Below, piece by piece: positions 5,433 to 12,576 of a stretch of 29,905 nt of DNA. The notes below the pieces were generated by a model. It ran no database searches, had not been told where the DNA came from, and was given only the letters and a program-made list of their open reading frames with translations. Both the position numbers and the translations under genes were made by a program. Numbering within the stretch: position 1 is the first letter of the stretch; every line of letters starts with the position of its first letter. The stretch is from a virus. The stretch covers positions 1-29,905 of the IMG/VR virus record IMGVR_UViG_3300025108_000253. One strand, 5' to 3'.

Positions 5433-7795
5433 GTGACCTGGACGAATGCCGCGCGCGGTTTCCAATTTCCTCGCTTTGGGGACGTTTGGGACTTCGGGGC
5501 GCGGAGAAAGTAGAGGCGATCACGCCGGGAAGTCCGGCAAAAATTCATTCCCCTTGGCGCGAAGATAAAAACCCCTCGTTTTCGGTTTGGATCGACGAAA
5601 ACGGGCACGGGTTTTGGAAAGATCACGGCACCGGGGAAAGCGGTGACGATGTTCAAGCGATTGAACGCGCGCGCGGATTGTCTACAGGGGACGCTATCAA
5701 ACTTTTTTGCGAGTTCGCGGGGGTTCGCAGTGATGACGCCGCCGGTTTTACTAAAAAACGACCGGTAAAAAAAGCCGCGAAGGTGGAACGAAATTTTGAG
5801 GTGGTCAAAAAGTCGAGTTTGGCGGATCGCCTGGAAGGAAAGCCGGTCCCGGAAAAAAAGAAAACTCGCGCGGCGGGAGGTCGTTCCGAAATCAAAGAAA
5901 TTTATTCCTACCAGGACGAGCGCGGGGATTTGGCGCATGAGACGCTAAGGTTTGAGCCGAAAGGATTCCGGCAACGTCGGCCCGGAGTAGGGGACGAAGG
6001 GGAATGGGTTTGGAGTCTCAAGGATGTCAGGGTTTATCCATACCGATTGCCGCGTATTTTGGAGGCGAGCAAAGTGGAACCGATTTTTTTGGTCGAGGGG
6101 GAGAAGGATGTTGAGAACCTGGAGCGTCTAGGTGAGGACGTAATTGCAACTTGTCTTCCGATGGGTGCGGGAAAATGGCGAAATGATTTCGCGGAATATT
6201 TCCGGGATCGTTGGGTGGTGATTATCCCGGACTATGACAAACCGGGATTGGAAGGAGCGGAGAAAATTGCGCGCGAGTTGTTCGAGGTTTGCGATAGAGT
6301 CGGTCTTTTGATGTTGGATGATTTATGGGAAGGCGCAAAGGTTGGCGACGATGTGAGCGACTGGATTTTAGGGGGATGGGATCGCGGGGTTTTTGTCGAT
6401 GACCAGGTGAATCAATTGATGAACGCGGCGGAGTCCGCGGCAGTCGAAGAAATAGATTTTCTTTCCGATTGTCTTTTAAAAAGTTCGCGCGGTGGAGTGT
6501 CGCTTTATGAGGACCGGCTTGCGCGGCGATTGGTCAAAAGTGAAAAATTGATTTTTTGCGGCGATTTTTTCTATCGTTGGCAAAAGTCGCGGGGTCTCTG
6601 GGAAAAGCGGAGAGAAAAAACCTGGATCGAGCGAAAGGTTCGGCGCGCGATGGTTGATTGCGGTGGTGAAGAATTGGTGACGAAAGCCCGCGTCGGTTCG
6701 ATTGTTGGACTGGCGCGTTCGGAAAAGGTAGTTTTCCCGGAACAGTTAAATTCATACCCGGAGGGAACTTTTCCGGTCCGCAATGGGTTGCTTGATGTCG
6801 AGACCGGCAAACTTTTCCCTCATCGACATGGGTATTTTACAACGGTGCAAACCCCGCACAATTACATTCCCGGGGCGGAGTGTCCTGAGTGGTTGCGGTG
6901 GTTGGAGGATCGCCAGGAGGACGAGGCGACGCGCGCCCAAATTCAAGAGATTTTCGGATATTGTCTGGGGATGGGCATCAACTATCATTCCTTTTTTTTC
7001 CTCTACGGCGAAGGCGGCACCGGGAAGTCAACTTGCGTTGATGTCTTGGAATGGTTGGTGGGGGAGAAAAATCGCGTCAGCTTGGAGCTTACGGAATTAG
7101 ACAATCCATTTACGCGGCAGCAATTGGTTGGGAAGTCACTTTTCCTGGCGAAAGAATTGACGAGCCGGAGTTTTAAACACATTGGATTGATCAAAGCGAT
7201 TGTTTCCGGCGATCCGATTGGCGTGGATGTCAAATATGGGGAAGGGTTTGATTTTCGCCCCAATGGTCGCCTGGTGATGGAGTCAAATGTTGCGGCAATG
7301 ACACCCGACAGTTCCGGCGGGTTCGAAAGGCGCTTTATCCAGGTAAATTTTGAAAAGCCGATTGACCGGAAAAATATGGAATACGGTTTTCAAGCACGTT
7401 TCCAAGAGGAGATGTCTGGAATTTTGAATTGGGCTTTGGTGGGGTATCAACGTCTGGCGGAGCGCGGGAGGTTTGAGCATACCGAGCGAAGCCAGGCGGC
7501 AACCGATGATCTTTTGAAGCATCGCGCCCAGGTAGCAACCTTTTTGAAGTCAGGAGTGCTAGTGGATGAGGGGGAGGATGGTGCGCGGAGTGTTCGCATG
7601 GACCGCGTTTTTGAACTCTACCAGGATTGGTGTGAGGCGGAGGATGTTGTGGCTTATTTTAAAGAAAAATCAACATTCGCGCGGGAGTTCTTTACTAAAA
7701 AACCTGAATGGCGCGCTCGAAAAAAACGCGAGTGGTTTGATGGAATCAGAGACTACATTTTGCAAGGGGTAAAGGTGAACGAATTGGAGGATTAG
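5429..7795 (+). CDS. Primase-helicase, P4/D5-type (TOPRIM plus SF3 helicase)
   Basis: The protein has 788 residues from GTG 5429. The N-terminus matches the layout of a DnaG zinc domain (HSPWREDKNPSFSVW, then GDDVQAIERARGLSTGDAIK), but the zinc cysteines are missing. A TOPRIM domain follows, with LVEGEKD near residue 217 and IPDYDKPG near residue 263. The C-terminal half is a superfamily 3 helicase: Walker A GEGGTGKST near residue 527, acidic SLFLAKELT (Walker B position), and the sensor region RLVMESNVAAM with FERRF as the likely arginine finger. The family both synthesises primers and unwinds the origin, so this is probably the replication initiator. The left-end iterons are a candidate binding site. 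Confidence 0.88.
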   Translation: MSDLDECRARFPISSLWGRLGLRGAEKVEAITPGSPAKIHSPWREDKNPSFSVWIDENGHGFWKDHGTGESGDDVQAIERARGLSTGDAIKLFCEFAGVRSDDAAGFTKKRPVKKAAKVERNFEVVKKSSLADRLEGKPVPEKKKTRAAGGRSEIKEIYSYQDERGDLAHETLRFEPKGFRQRRPGVGDEGEWVWSLKDVRVYPYRLPRILEASKVEPIFLVEGEKDVENLERLGEDVIATCLPMGAGKWRNDFAEYFRDRWVVIIPDYDKPGLEGAEKIARELFEVCDRVGLLMLDDLWEGAKVGDDVSDWILGGWDRGVFVDDQVNQLMNAAESAAVEEIDFLSDCLLKSSRGGVSLYEDRLARRLVKSEKLIFCGDFFYRWQKSRGLWEKRREKTWIERKVRRAMVDCGGEELVTKARVGSIVGLARSEKVVFPEQLNSYPEGTFPVRNGLLDVETGKLFPHRHGYFTTVQTPHNYIPGAECPEWLRWLEDRQEDEATRAQIQEIFGYCLGMGINYHSFFFLYGEGGTGKSTCVDVLEWLVGEKNRVSLELTELDNPFTRQQLVGKSLFLAKELTSRSFKHIGLIKAIVSGDPIGVDVKYGEGFDFRPNGRLVMESNVAAMTPDSSGGFERRFIQVNFEKPIDRKNMEYGFQARFQEEMSGILNWALVGYQRLAERGRFEHTERSQAATDDLLKHRAQVATFLKSGVLVDEGEDGARSVRMDRVFELYQDWCEAEDVVAYFKEKSTFAREFFTKKPEWRARKKREWFDGIRDYILQGVKVNELED

Positions 7796-7797
7796 TA

Positions 7798-8463
7798 ATG
7801 AACGAAGAAAATGATTTTGTTTTAGAAGAGAGATGGGGGGTCGGTTCCCGGACGCTTTTGAATTGGCGCGAGAAAGGTGAGGAGGTTGGCGAGCTTCCTC
7901 CCTTGGGGCCGGATGATGGCGAAGCGTTTTTGGAATGGTATCGCGCGCACTACGGGCGCGAGCCGTCGAAAAAAGTGAAATCATCGCGCGGGGTGATGGC
8001 GGCGCTCGAGGTAGCGGAGCCGGTTGGTGAGTTGGAGTTGGACTTGGTGGAGGTGGAGGTGCTGAAAGGAGTTTTGGGGCGTTTGGGATTGTCGCTTAAT
8101 TTGTCGCGCGTGATTGAGGAGGTTGAGCGGGCGTATTCGGTTTATGTTCAATTGCGGGCCGAGGGGAAAAATTTAGATTCCGCGCTGCGGCGGTGGAAAG
8201 ATGGTTTGGAAATCCAGCGGCAATTGCAAAAGGGCGACGATGCGGTTTCGGCCGCGTTGGAGTTGTTGAAAATGTGGATGAGAAAAGAATGGGAGCCAAG
8301 AGAGGCGGCGGTTCGAGAGGGGGTTTCGGGGGCTATGCTGGGACGCGCCGCGCGTTCGGCCCTACTTGAAACGACGAGCGAGGCGGAGTGGGTGAAAGTT
8401 TGGGACCGGGAAGTGAATCGGGTCCTGGTTGAAAGTAAATCTGAGGGAGGACGCCCGGAATGA
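7798..8463 (+). CDS. Terminase small subunit (probable)
   Basis: The protein has 221 residues from ATG 7798, with GGAGG about 10 nt upstream. The N-terminus (VLEERWGVGSRTLLNWREKG) looks like the helix-turn-helix or winged start of Nu1/gp1-type small terminases, which bind cos or pac DNA. The middle is helical (LVEVEVLKGVLGRLGLSLNL, IEEVERAYSVYVQLRAEGKN) and suits oligomerisation. The main support is position: it overlaps the large terminase gene by ATGA at 8460. No other small-subunit candidate is nearby. Confidence 0.65.
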   Translation: MNEENDFVLEERWGVGSRTLLNWREKGEEVGELPPLGPDDGEAFLEWYRAHYGREPSKKVKSSRGVMAALEVAEPVGELELDLVEVEVLKGVLGRLGLSLNLSRVIEEVERAYSVYVQLRAEGKNLDSALRRWKDGLEIQRQLQKGDDAVSAALELLKMWMRKEWEPREAAVREGVSGAMLGRAARSALLETTSEAEWVKVWDREVNRVLVESKSEGGRPE

Positions 8464-10349
8464 TTTCGGATTTGCTTGATGGAATCGGGGTGGAGATGTC
8501 GGGACTTTTGTCCGGGGTTGAGGAGCGAGTTTGGGGCGGGGTTCGACGTTTGCCGTTTGGGAAATGGTGTGAGGAAAATATTGTGATTACCCCGGGAGAA
8601 AATGCCGATTTTGCCGGGCCTTATGATCGCAGCTTGACTCCATCCGCGGCGAGGTTTTGGGAGGAATTTTTGGATGCGGACGATGGGGAAAGGTGGTCGG
8701 AAATGTATGCGGCTAAGGGGTCGCAGTCCGCTTTTACTCTGCACGCGCTCGCGGCAATGGTTCGCCAAGTCGAATACGACCCCGGGAATATGGTTTACGC
8801 AATGGACTCTCAAAAGAGCGCGGGCGATGTCGCGGAGCGATTTGTTTGGTTGCTCCAGGAGGCTCCCGCGTTGCAGTCATTGATGGCGACGCTTTCGGAT
8901 GATGAGACCAAGGGTCTTAAAATTGAGCTTGGACGATTAAGCGCCTGGTTTGTCGGTGCGGGATCGGTTGGAGACATGGCAAGCAAGCCCGGGGTGAAAT
9001 TTGTCGTTGGTGATGAGGTGGAAAAGCACCGGACCCCGAAGCGCGAAGCGCAAACTCTCGATCTCTTATCGGACCGAAAAAAGGCGACGGTGGCCGCAAA
9101 AGGCTGCGGCTTTTCAACTCCCACTGATGAACTCGGGCAGATTTGGCGTTTTGTTCAAAGCGGATCCGGCCATCGCGATTTTGTCCCGTGCCCGCATTGC
9201 GGACATATGCAATTTTTGCGACTTGACCAGGTGAAATATGATCACCTGGTGGACCGTTGGGGTGCGCTGGATTTGAATCTTGTTAGAGAAAAGGCCGAAT
9301 ATGAGTGCGAAGATTGCGGGCGAGGAATCTCTGAGCGCATGAAGCGCGAAATGTTTGAGTTTGGTGAGGTCCGTCCGACGAATTACGAGGAGCGTGATGG
9401 GGTCGAGGTTCCGAAATGGTTTCCGCGCCGGATGAGCGTTTATCATAATGATCTCTACGCCATGTGGTCCGGGAGTCGCTGGGGTGATTTGGCGGCGGAA
9501 AAAGCCGAGGCCGGAAAAGATCCGATCAAATTAAGAAAGCTAGTCAATGGGCGCCTGGGCGAAGCTTGGAAATTGGGCATCGGGAAAAAAGTGATGCTTT
9601 CGGATATTTTGACAATGCGGGCGGATTACCCGCGCGGGTCGGTCCCGGTGAAACCCGTTTTGGTAGGTGGTTATATTGATACGCAAGATGATTGCTTCAA
9701 ATGTTGCAAGGTTGGTTACACCGAAAAAGGGGATTTTATGGTGAGCGATTTTGAAACCTTTTTACTCTGGAAAGACGCGGTTGAGTGGATGAAGAAGGGC
9801 GTTGCTTTCGAGGGCGTTTTTTACCCGGTCCAGGTGAATTTGACTGATGAAGGGGGGCATCGGACTTGGGAGGTTCGGCAAAATTGTTTGAAGCTTTATC
9901 CAGTATTTAATCCCTCAAAAGGAACGGGGGGAATTAAGGGCGGGCATTCGACGGTTTGGCGGGAGTATTACGTGGACAAAGACTCGGGCGATGCCGGTGA
10001 AAAAGTGAGCGTGTTGAGGTATGCCGACGATGGTTTTAAATGGTTTCTGTATCATCGCCTGATTTTAGAAAACGCGGCCGTGGTGAATGGTGATCATGAA
10101 CACGGGAGGTTATCGTTCCCGCGCGATTTGCGCGGAGAGGAGGCGATGGAATTCACCAGGGAGTTTTTAACGGAGCGCGCCGGGGTAGCGACCTGGAACA
10201 CCCCGAAAGGAAACGATCTCGCGGATTGCGTTAAATTGGCGCTGATTGGTTGGGGTGTTTTCGGGCACCTGGTGAGGGGTTCGGAGGTAGTTGTTCCAGG
10301 CCCGGATTTTAAAATTGGAGAGGATGCTGATGATGCTCCTGATAAATAA
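8460..10349 (+). CDS. terL: Terminase large subunit, GpA family
   Basis: The protein has 629 residues, the usual GpA size. It holds the packaging ATPase (YAAKGSQSAFT near residue 84 as the deviant Walker A, KFVVGDEVEKH near residue 180 as Walker B) and a zinc-ribbon pair (CPHCGH near 244, CEDCG near 283). The nuclease part begins around GGYIDTQDDCF near residue 402. GpA enzymes cut concatemers at cos or similar sites and pump DNA into the prohead through the portal. GGAGG precedes the start. The gene ends the pre-accessory operon, and the repeat-bearing small-gene block begins directly after its stop. Confidence 0.9.
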   Translation: MISDLLDGIGVEMSGLLSGVEERVWGGVRRLPFGKWCEENIVITPGENADFAGPYDRSLTPSAARFWEEFLDADDGERWSEMYAAKGSQSAFTLHALAAMVRQVEYDPGNMVYAMDSQKSAGDVAERFVWLLQEAPALQSLMATLSDDETKGLKIELGRLSAWFVGAGSVGDMASKPGVKFVVGDEVEKHRTPKREAQTLDLLSDRKKATVAAKGCGFSTPTDELGQIWRFVQSGSGHRDFVPCPHCGHMQFLRLDQVKYDHLVDRWGALDLNLVREKAEYECEDCGRGISERMKREMFEFGEVRPTNYEERDGVEVPKWFPRRMSVYHNDLYAMWSGSRWGDLAAEKAEAGKDPIKLRKLVNGRLGEAWKLGIGKKVMLSDILTMRADYPRGSVPVKPVLVGGYIDTQDDCFKCCKVGYTEKGDFMVSDFETFLLWKDAVEWMKKGVAFEGVFYPVQVNLTDEGGHRTWEVRQNCLKLYPVFNPSKGTGGIKGGHSTVWREYYVDKDSGDAGEKVSVLRYADDGFKWFLYHRLILENAAVVNGDHEHGRLSFPRDLRGEEAMEFTREFLTERAGVATWNTPKGNDLADCVKLALIGWGVFGHLVRGSEVVVPGPDFKIGEDADDAPDK

Positions 10350-10364
10350 AAGTAGAAATAATTG

Positions 10365-10393
10365 TTTACACATTTAATTATCTCAGGTAAATT
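10365..10393 (+). promoter_or_regulatory. Sigma-70-like promoter P1 of the small-gene block
   Basis: TTTACA (10365-10370), a 17-nt spacer and TAAATT (10388-10393) form a good promoter 16 nt after the terminase stop. The same arrangement is repeated at 11130-11158. Transcription would start near 10400, at the first leader hairpin. Confidence 0.65.
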
Positions 10394-10399
10394 GGATTT

Positions 10400-10465
10400 G
10401 TCAGCGGGGAAAGCCCCTGACCCGCCCCGGCGGAACCGGGACAGTCGAAGAAAGAAAGACAGAAA
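10400..10465 (+). promoter_or_regulatory. Structured leader, copy R1
   Basis: Two hairpins precede the gene at 10466. The first is GTCA(GC)GGGG-AAAG-CCCCTGAC (10400-10421). The second is CCCGG-CGGAA-CCGGG (10426-10440). A purine-rich spacer (GAAGAAAGAAAGACAGAAA) leads to the ATG. R3 at 11165 is nearly identical, and R2 at 10827 keeps only hairpin 2 and the spacer. Confidence 0.65.
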
Positions 10466-10795
10466 ATGACAAGACAGAAAAAGGAAGAAATCATCCGGGA
10501 AACAGCGTCTCCCGCGCTGCTCGAAGAAATTGAAATGATTTTTGACGAGGCAATTGCTGGCGAATGGGAGACAGTGAAAAATTTTTACGATGCCTTTCGG
10601 TGGGCGTCAGATAAATCGGACATGTGGGAAGAATGGGCTTTTCTAAGAACTCCCGCGCGGAAAGTTCACATTGCGCTTGGCGAATTTGTTCCCATGAGTG
10701 CGGAGGAAGTTGCTGAGTCTGGCAGTCTAAACGGCAAGCCATGGGATTTTAAAATGAATAAAACCCCATATCAATGGGTCGGCCCGCGTTGGTAA
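10466..10795 (+). CDS. Small accessory protein 1, unknown (moron-like)
   Basis: The protein has 109 residues and is acidic and helical at the start (EEIIRETASPALLEEIEMIF, EAIAGEWETVKNFYDAFRWA). It ends in a proline/tryptophan-rich tail (TPYQWVGPRW). It has no signal peptide or membrane segment, and I do not recognise a family. It has its own promoter and structured leader and is followed 8 nt after its stop by a strong hairpin. It lies between terminase and connector genes, where lambdoid phages often carry independently expressed morons. The function could be superinfection control or host interaction, but the sequence does not say. Confidence 0.6.
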   Translation: MTRQKKEEIIRETASPALLEEIEMIFDEAIAGEWETVKNFYDAFRWASDKSDMWEEWAFLRTPARKVHIALGEFVPMSAEEVAESGSLNGKPWDFKMNKTPYQWVGPRW

Positions 10796-10803
10796 GGCAA
10801 AAC

Positions 10804-10824
10804 GCGGGGGTCCGATCCCCCCGC
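10804..10824 (+). terminator. Hairpin with T-loop-like loop, copy 1
   Basis: GCGGGGG and CCCCCGC make a perfect 7-bp stem around the 7-nt loop TCCGATC, just after the stop at 10795. There is no T tract, so intrinsic termination is doubtful; an RNA-stabilising or processing element is possible. A near-identical hairpin lies at 11611-11631. The loop resembles the TTCRANN T-loop of tRNAs. Confidence 0.5.
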
Positions 10825-10826
10825 CA

Positions 10827-10869
10827 CCCGCCCCGGCGGAACCGGGAAGTCAAAAAAAGAGACAGAAAA
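10827..10869 (+). promoter_or_regulatory. Structured leader, copy R2 (partial)
   Basis: The sequence repeats the R1 and R3 leader from ACCCGCCCCGGCGG onward, with hairpin CCCGG-CGGAA-CCGGG at 10832-10846 and the purine-rich spacer ending GACAGAAAAA before ATG 10870. The promoter and first hairpin are absent, and the 7-bp hairpin at 10804 stands in their place. Confidence 0.6.
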
Positions 10870-11142
10870 ATGAAATCGAAAAACAAAATCGTCATCATCT
10901 CCCAGGAGGGAGCGAACTCGGATCAAATTACTTACGAATTTAACGGAGTTGAAAAATCAGTGGATAATTGCCAAACGAATTGGTCGATGATTAGAGCCTT
11001 ATTGTTGAATCCTATAAATCAAGTTTGCTGGGAGAAAAGAGGCCCGGGCGGATGGGTGATTGAGTCAGGAGCTTTTGATGAGTTTGGAAACCCGGTCCGA
11101 AAAAAAGTTAGAAAAAGCGAGAATAATTGTTTACACATTTAA
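10870..11142 (+). CDS. Small accessory protein 2, unknown (moron-like)
   Basis: The protein has 90 residues. I place the start at ATG 10870, because the R2 leader ends there exactly as R1 and R3 end at their ATGs. The sequence appears beta-rich (KIVIISQEGANSDQITYEFN, then VCWEKRGPGGWVIESGAFDE). The last codons (ENNCLHI) are supplied by promoter P2, so the insertion of the repeat has shaped the C-terminus. I do not recognise a family. It probably depends on P1 readthrough, since it has no promoter of its own. Confidence 0.55.
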   Translation: MKSKNKIVIISQEGANSDQITYEFNGVEKSVDNCQTNWSMIRALLLNPINQVCWEKRGPGGWVIESGAFDEFGNPVRKKVRKSENNCLHI

Positions 11143-11158
11143 TTCTCTGATGTAATTT
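11130..11158 (+). promoter_or_regulatory. Sigma-70-like promoter P2, inside the end of the previous gene
   Basis: TTTACA (11130-11135), a 17-nt spacer and TAATTT (11153-11158) duplicate P1. The -35 box lies within the last codons of the gene ending at 11142. AATAATTGTTTACACATTTA is identical in both copies. Confidence 0.65.
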
Positions 11159-11164
11159 CAATTT

Positions 11165-11233
11165 GTCAGCGGGGAAAGCCCCTGGCCCGCCCCGGCGGAA
11201 CCGGGACAGTCAAAAAAAAGAAAGACAGAAAAA
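11165..11233 (+). promoter_or_regulatory. Structured leader, copy R3
   Basis: The same two hairpins as R1 are present: GTCA(GC)GGGG-AAAG-CCCCTGGC (11165-11186) and CCCGG-CGGAA-CCGGG (11191-11205). The closing TGAC of R1 is TGGC here, which still pairs with GTCA through a G-U wobble, so the stem is kept. An A/G-rich spacer leads to ATG 11234. Confidence 0.65.
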
Positions 11234-11590
11234 ATGAAAACTAGAAGCAAAGCCACCCAGTTTATTAATTACAGACTTCATACTGATTATGAGCCGTATG
11301 AGGTGATTGAAATGAGCGCCAATGGCAAAACTGCAAAAGTCCGGAGAATGATTTGTGAGCGGATTAATAAAGAGGATGACGAGCATTCCCCTGGAGGGTT
11401 TTGCTGCCATACAAGTCATCCAAAAGGTCAGCTTTGGTCTTATGAGTCAAATGAAGATTCGCCCCTTTGGACAATGACTCTGCGCAATAATGGCGGATGG
11501 CAGTTTAGGGGACAAAAGACGGTTTACACAGGCGGATCAAAAGGCAATCTTGCAGATGAGCCATTTAAATATTACGATTACAACTTTTAA
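11234..11590 (+). CDS. Small accessory protein 3, conserved-looking phage protein of unknown function
   Basis: The protein has 118 residues. The layout YEVIEMSANGKTAKVRRM, then QLWSYESNEDSPLWTMTLRN, NGGWQFRGQ and finally FKYYDYNF resembles a widespread uncharacterised phage and plasmid family: TVVEVSxxGKxIxVQ, then xFTxRKNGxW, then YYDPSF. That match is from memory. The fold looks small and all-beta. Function is unknown in that family as far as I know. It has its own promoter P2 and leader R3 and is followed by the second 7-bp hairpin. Confidence 0.62.
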   Translation: MKTRSKATQFINYRLHTDYEPYEVIEMSANGKTAKVRRMICERINKEDDEHSPGGFCCHTSHPKGQLWSYESNEDSPLWTMTLRNNGGWQFRGQKTVYTGGSKGNLADEPFKYYDYNF

Positions 11591-11610
11591 TATTTAGAAC
11601 AAACATTTTT

Positions 11611-11631
11611 GCGGGGGTCCAATCCCCCCGC
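11611..11631 (+). terminator. Hairpin with T-loop-like loop, copy 2
   Basis: GCGGGGG and CCCCCGC pair perfectly around TCCAATC, 20 nt after the stop at 11590. It differs from copy 1 at 10804 only by G to A in the loop. No T run follows, so termination is uncertain. Confidence 0.5.
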
Positions 11632-11652
11632 TCAACTTTAAAAAACATTAAA

Positions 11653-11970
11653 ATGACTAATCAAAAATTTTACCAGGTAAGCGAAGAAATCAGAATTCAT
11701 TTCGCGTCTCAGATTAACAAAGCGGCAAATTGTCTCTACGGACGATATTTGAAAAATCCGTGTTCTTTTAAAGATCGCGACTTTTTAAAAGCATCGTTTT
11801 CCTGTTATTATTGGACCCATGCGAATCCTTTCGAGAAAAAATATGGATTTCGTTTTGTCCTGGAAAGTATTTCCCGGGAAGCGCGGAGAATTGTCATGGA
11901 AAAAATAAGCAAAAACAAACTTGCCCGCAAAAATGAAAATTTTCATCAGTCACGGGCAAGACGCCATTGA
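11653..11970 (+). CDS. Small accessory protein 4, unknown
   Basis: The protein has 105 residues, is basic and is probably helical (EEIRIHFASQINKAANCLYG, FVLESISREARRIVMEKISK) with aromatic clusters (FSCYYWTHANPFEKKYGFRF). Its C-terminus is strongly basic (KNKLARKNENFHQSRARRH). I recognise no family. It lacks the R-type leader and follows the second hairpin by 21 nt behind an A-rich spacer, so it may be expressed by readthrough from P2. Codon use is AT-richer than in the head genes. Confidence 0.55.
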   Translation: MTNQKFYQVSEEIRIHFASQINKAANCLYGRYLKNPCSFKDRDFLKASFSCYYWTHANPFEKKYGFRFVLESISREARRIVMEKISKNKLARKNENFHQSRARRH

Positions 11971-12042
11971 TCAATCTGAAAAGGAAATTGACATCTAAAG
12001 GATTTGTGAGGAGGTTTTCGAACTAGGAAATTTTTGGGAGTG

Positions 12043-12204
12043 ATGGCAAAAATCGGGAGACCATTTGGAACTAAAAAAGACGATTCAAAAAAGGGAGTCG
12101 TGCATTTTCGTTGTGATCTCTCTGAAAAAGCGAAATGGGTGAAAAAAGCCCAGAAAGAAAACAAAAAATTAAGCGCCTGGATCATCGAGCGTTTAAATAG
12201 ATAA
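12043..12204 (+). CDS. 53-residue ribbon-helix-helix-type protein
   Basis: This short protein has a basic start (MAKIGRPFGTKKDDSKKG), then VVHFRCDLSEKAKWVKKA and ENKKLSAWIIERLNR. The strand, helix, turn, helix order with SAWIIERLN is typical of Arc/MetJ ribbon-helix-helix proteins. It probably dimerises and binds DNA. It may control the small-gene block in front of it or the structural genes after it. The next gene begins 34 nt later with a TTGACG-type start context. No Shine-Dalgarno site is obvious at ATG 12043. Confidence 0.6.
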   Translation: MAKIGRPFGTKKDDSKKGVVHFRCDLSEKAKWVKKAQKENKKLSAWIIERLNR

Positions 12205-12217
12205 CTTTTTTGATGCT

Positions 12218-12237
12218 TTGACGCGGGGCGTCGGGGT
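12218..12237 (+). promoter_or_regulatory. TTGACG start element 1
   Basis: TTGACG lies exactly 20 nt before GTG 12238, with CGGGGT directly ahead of the start codon. This is the first of ten such elements. Confidence 0.6.
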
Positions 12238-12537
12238 GTGAAAGTTGATGTCGATATTGTGCGCGCTTATGCCGAAAAATATTCCCGCGCGGAGTTGGTC
12301 GTGATTCGGGACGCGGCCGTGGTTGCTCATTCGGGAAATCTCCCCCGGGTTGAGGTGACAGGTGCGAATTTTAAGGAAGGCGGATCGCAAGGGGTGTTTG
12401 TGGAAGGTGACACAAAAGAGGTGATGGCAATTTGCAATGCCGCGATTGATTATATTGATCGCGATGAGGACGCGGAGGCGCTGAAAAATCCCCAGGTGAA
12501 TCATTTGGATTTCAGCAATCGCGCGGTCCGGACTTGA
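12238..12537 (+). CDS. Small head protein, possible gpW-like connector
   Basis: The protein has 99 residues from GTG 12238, a start fixed by the TTGACG element. It lies between the terminase/accessory block and the portal, the position of gpW-type head-tail joining proteins in lambda-like phages. The sequence mixes helix (VDIVRAYAEKYSRAELVVIR) with short strands (PRVEVTGANF, GVFVEGDTKEVMAICNAAID). I do not see a decisive motif, so the connector role is from position only. Confidence 0.5.
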   Translation: MKVDVDIVRAYAEKYSRAELVVIRDAAVVAHSGNLPRVEVTGANFKEGGSQGVFVEGDTKEVMAICNAAIDYIDRDEDAEALKNPQVNHLDFSNRAVRT

Positions 12538-12556
12538 ATTTTTTGATTTGTGATTA

Positions 12557-12576
12557 TTGACGCAAGCTTTCAAAGT
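12557..12576 (+). promoter_or_regulatory. TTGACG start element 2
   Basis: TTGACG lies exactly 20 nt before ATG 12577. The CGGGGT part is weak here (CAAAGT). The spacing argues for ATG 12577 as the portal start rather than a codon near 12550. Confidence 0.5.

Noticed and set aside
10804-10830. 3' end of a tRNA or tmRNA
   Set aside because: The stem-loop resembles a T-arm, but the stem has 7 bp, no acceptor partner lies upstream and a second copy exists at 11611.
11988-12016. Promoter from TTGACA at 11988
   Set aside because: The -35 box is perfect but no acceptable -10 lies 16-18 nt downstream.
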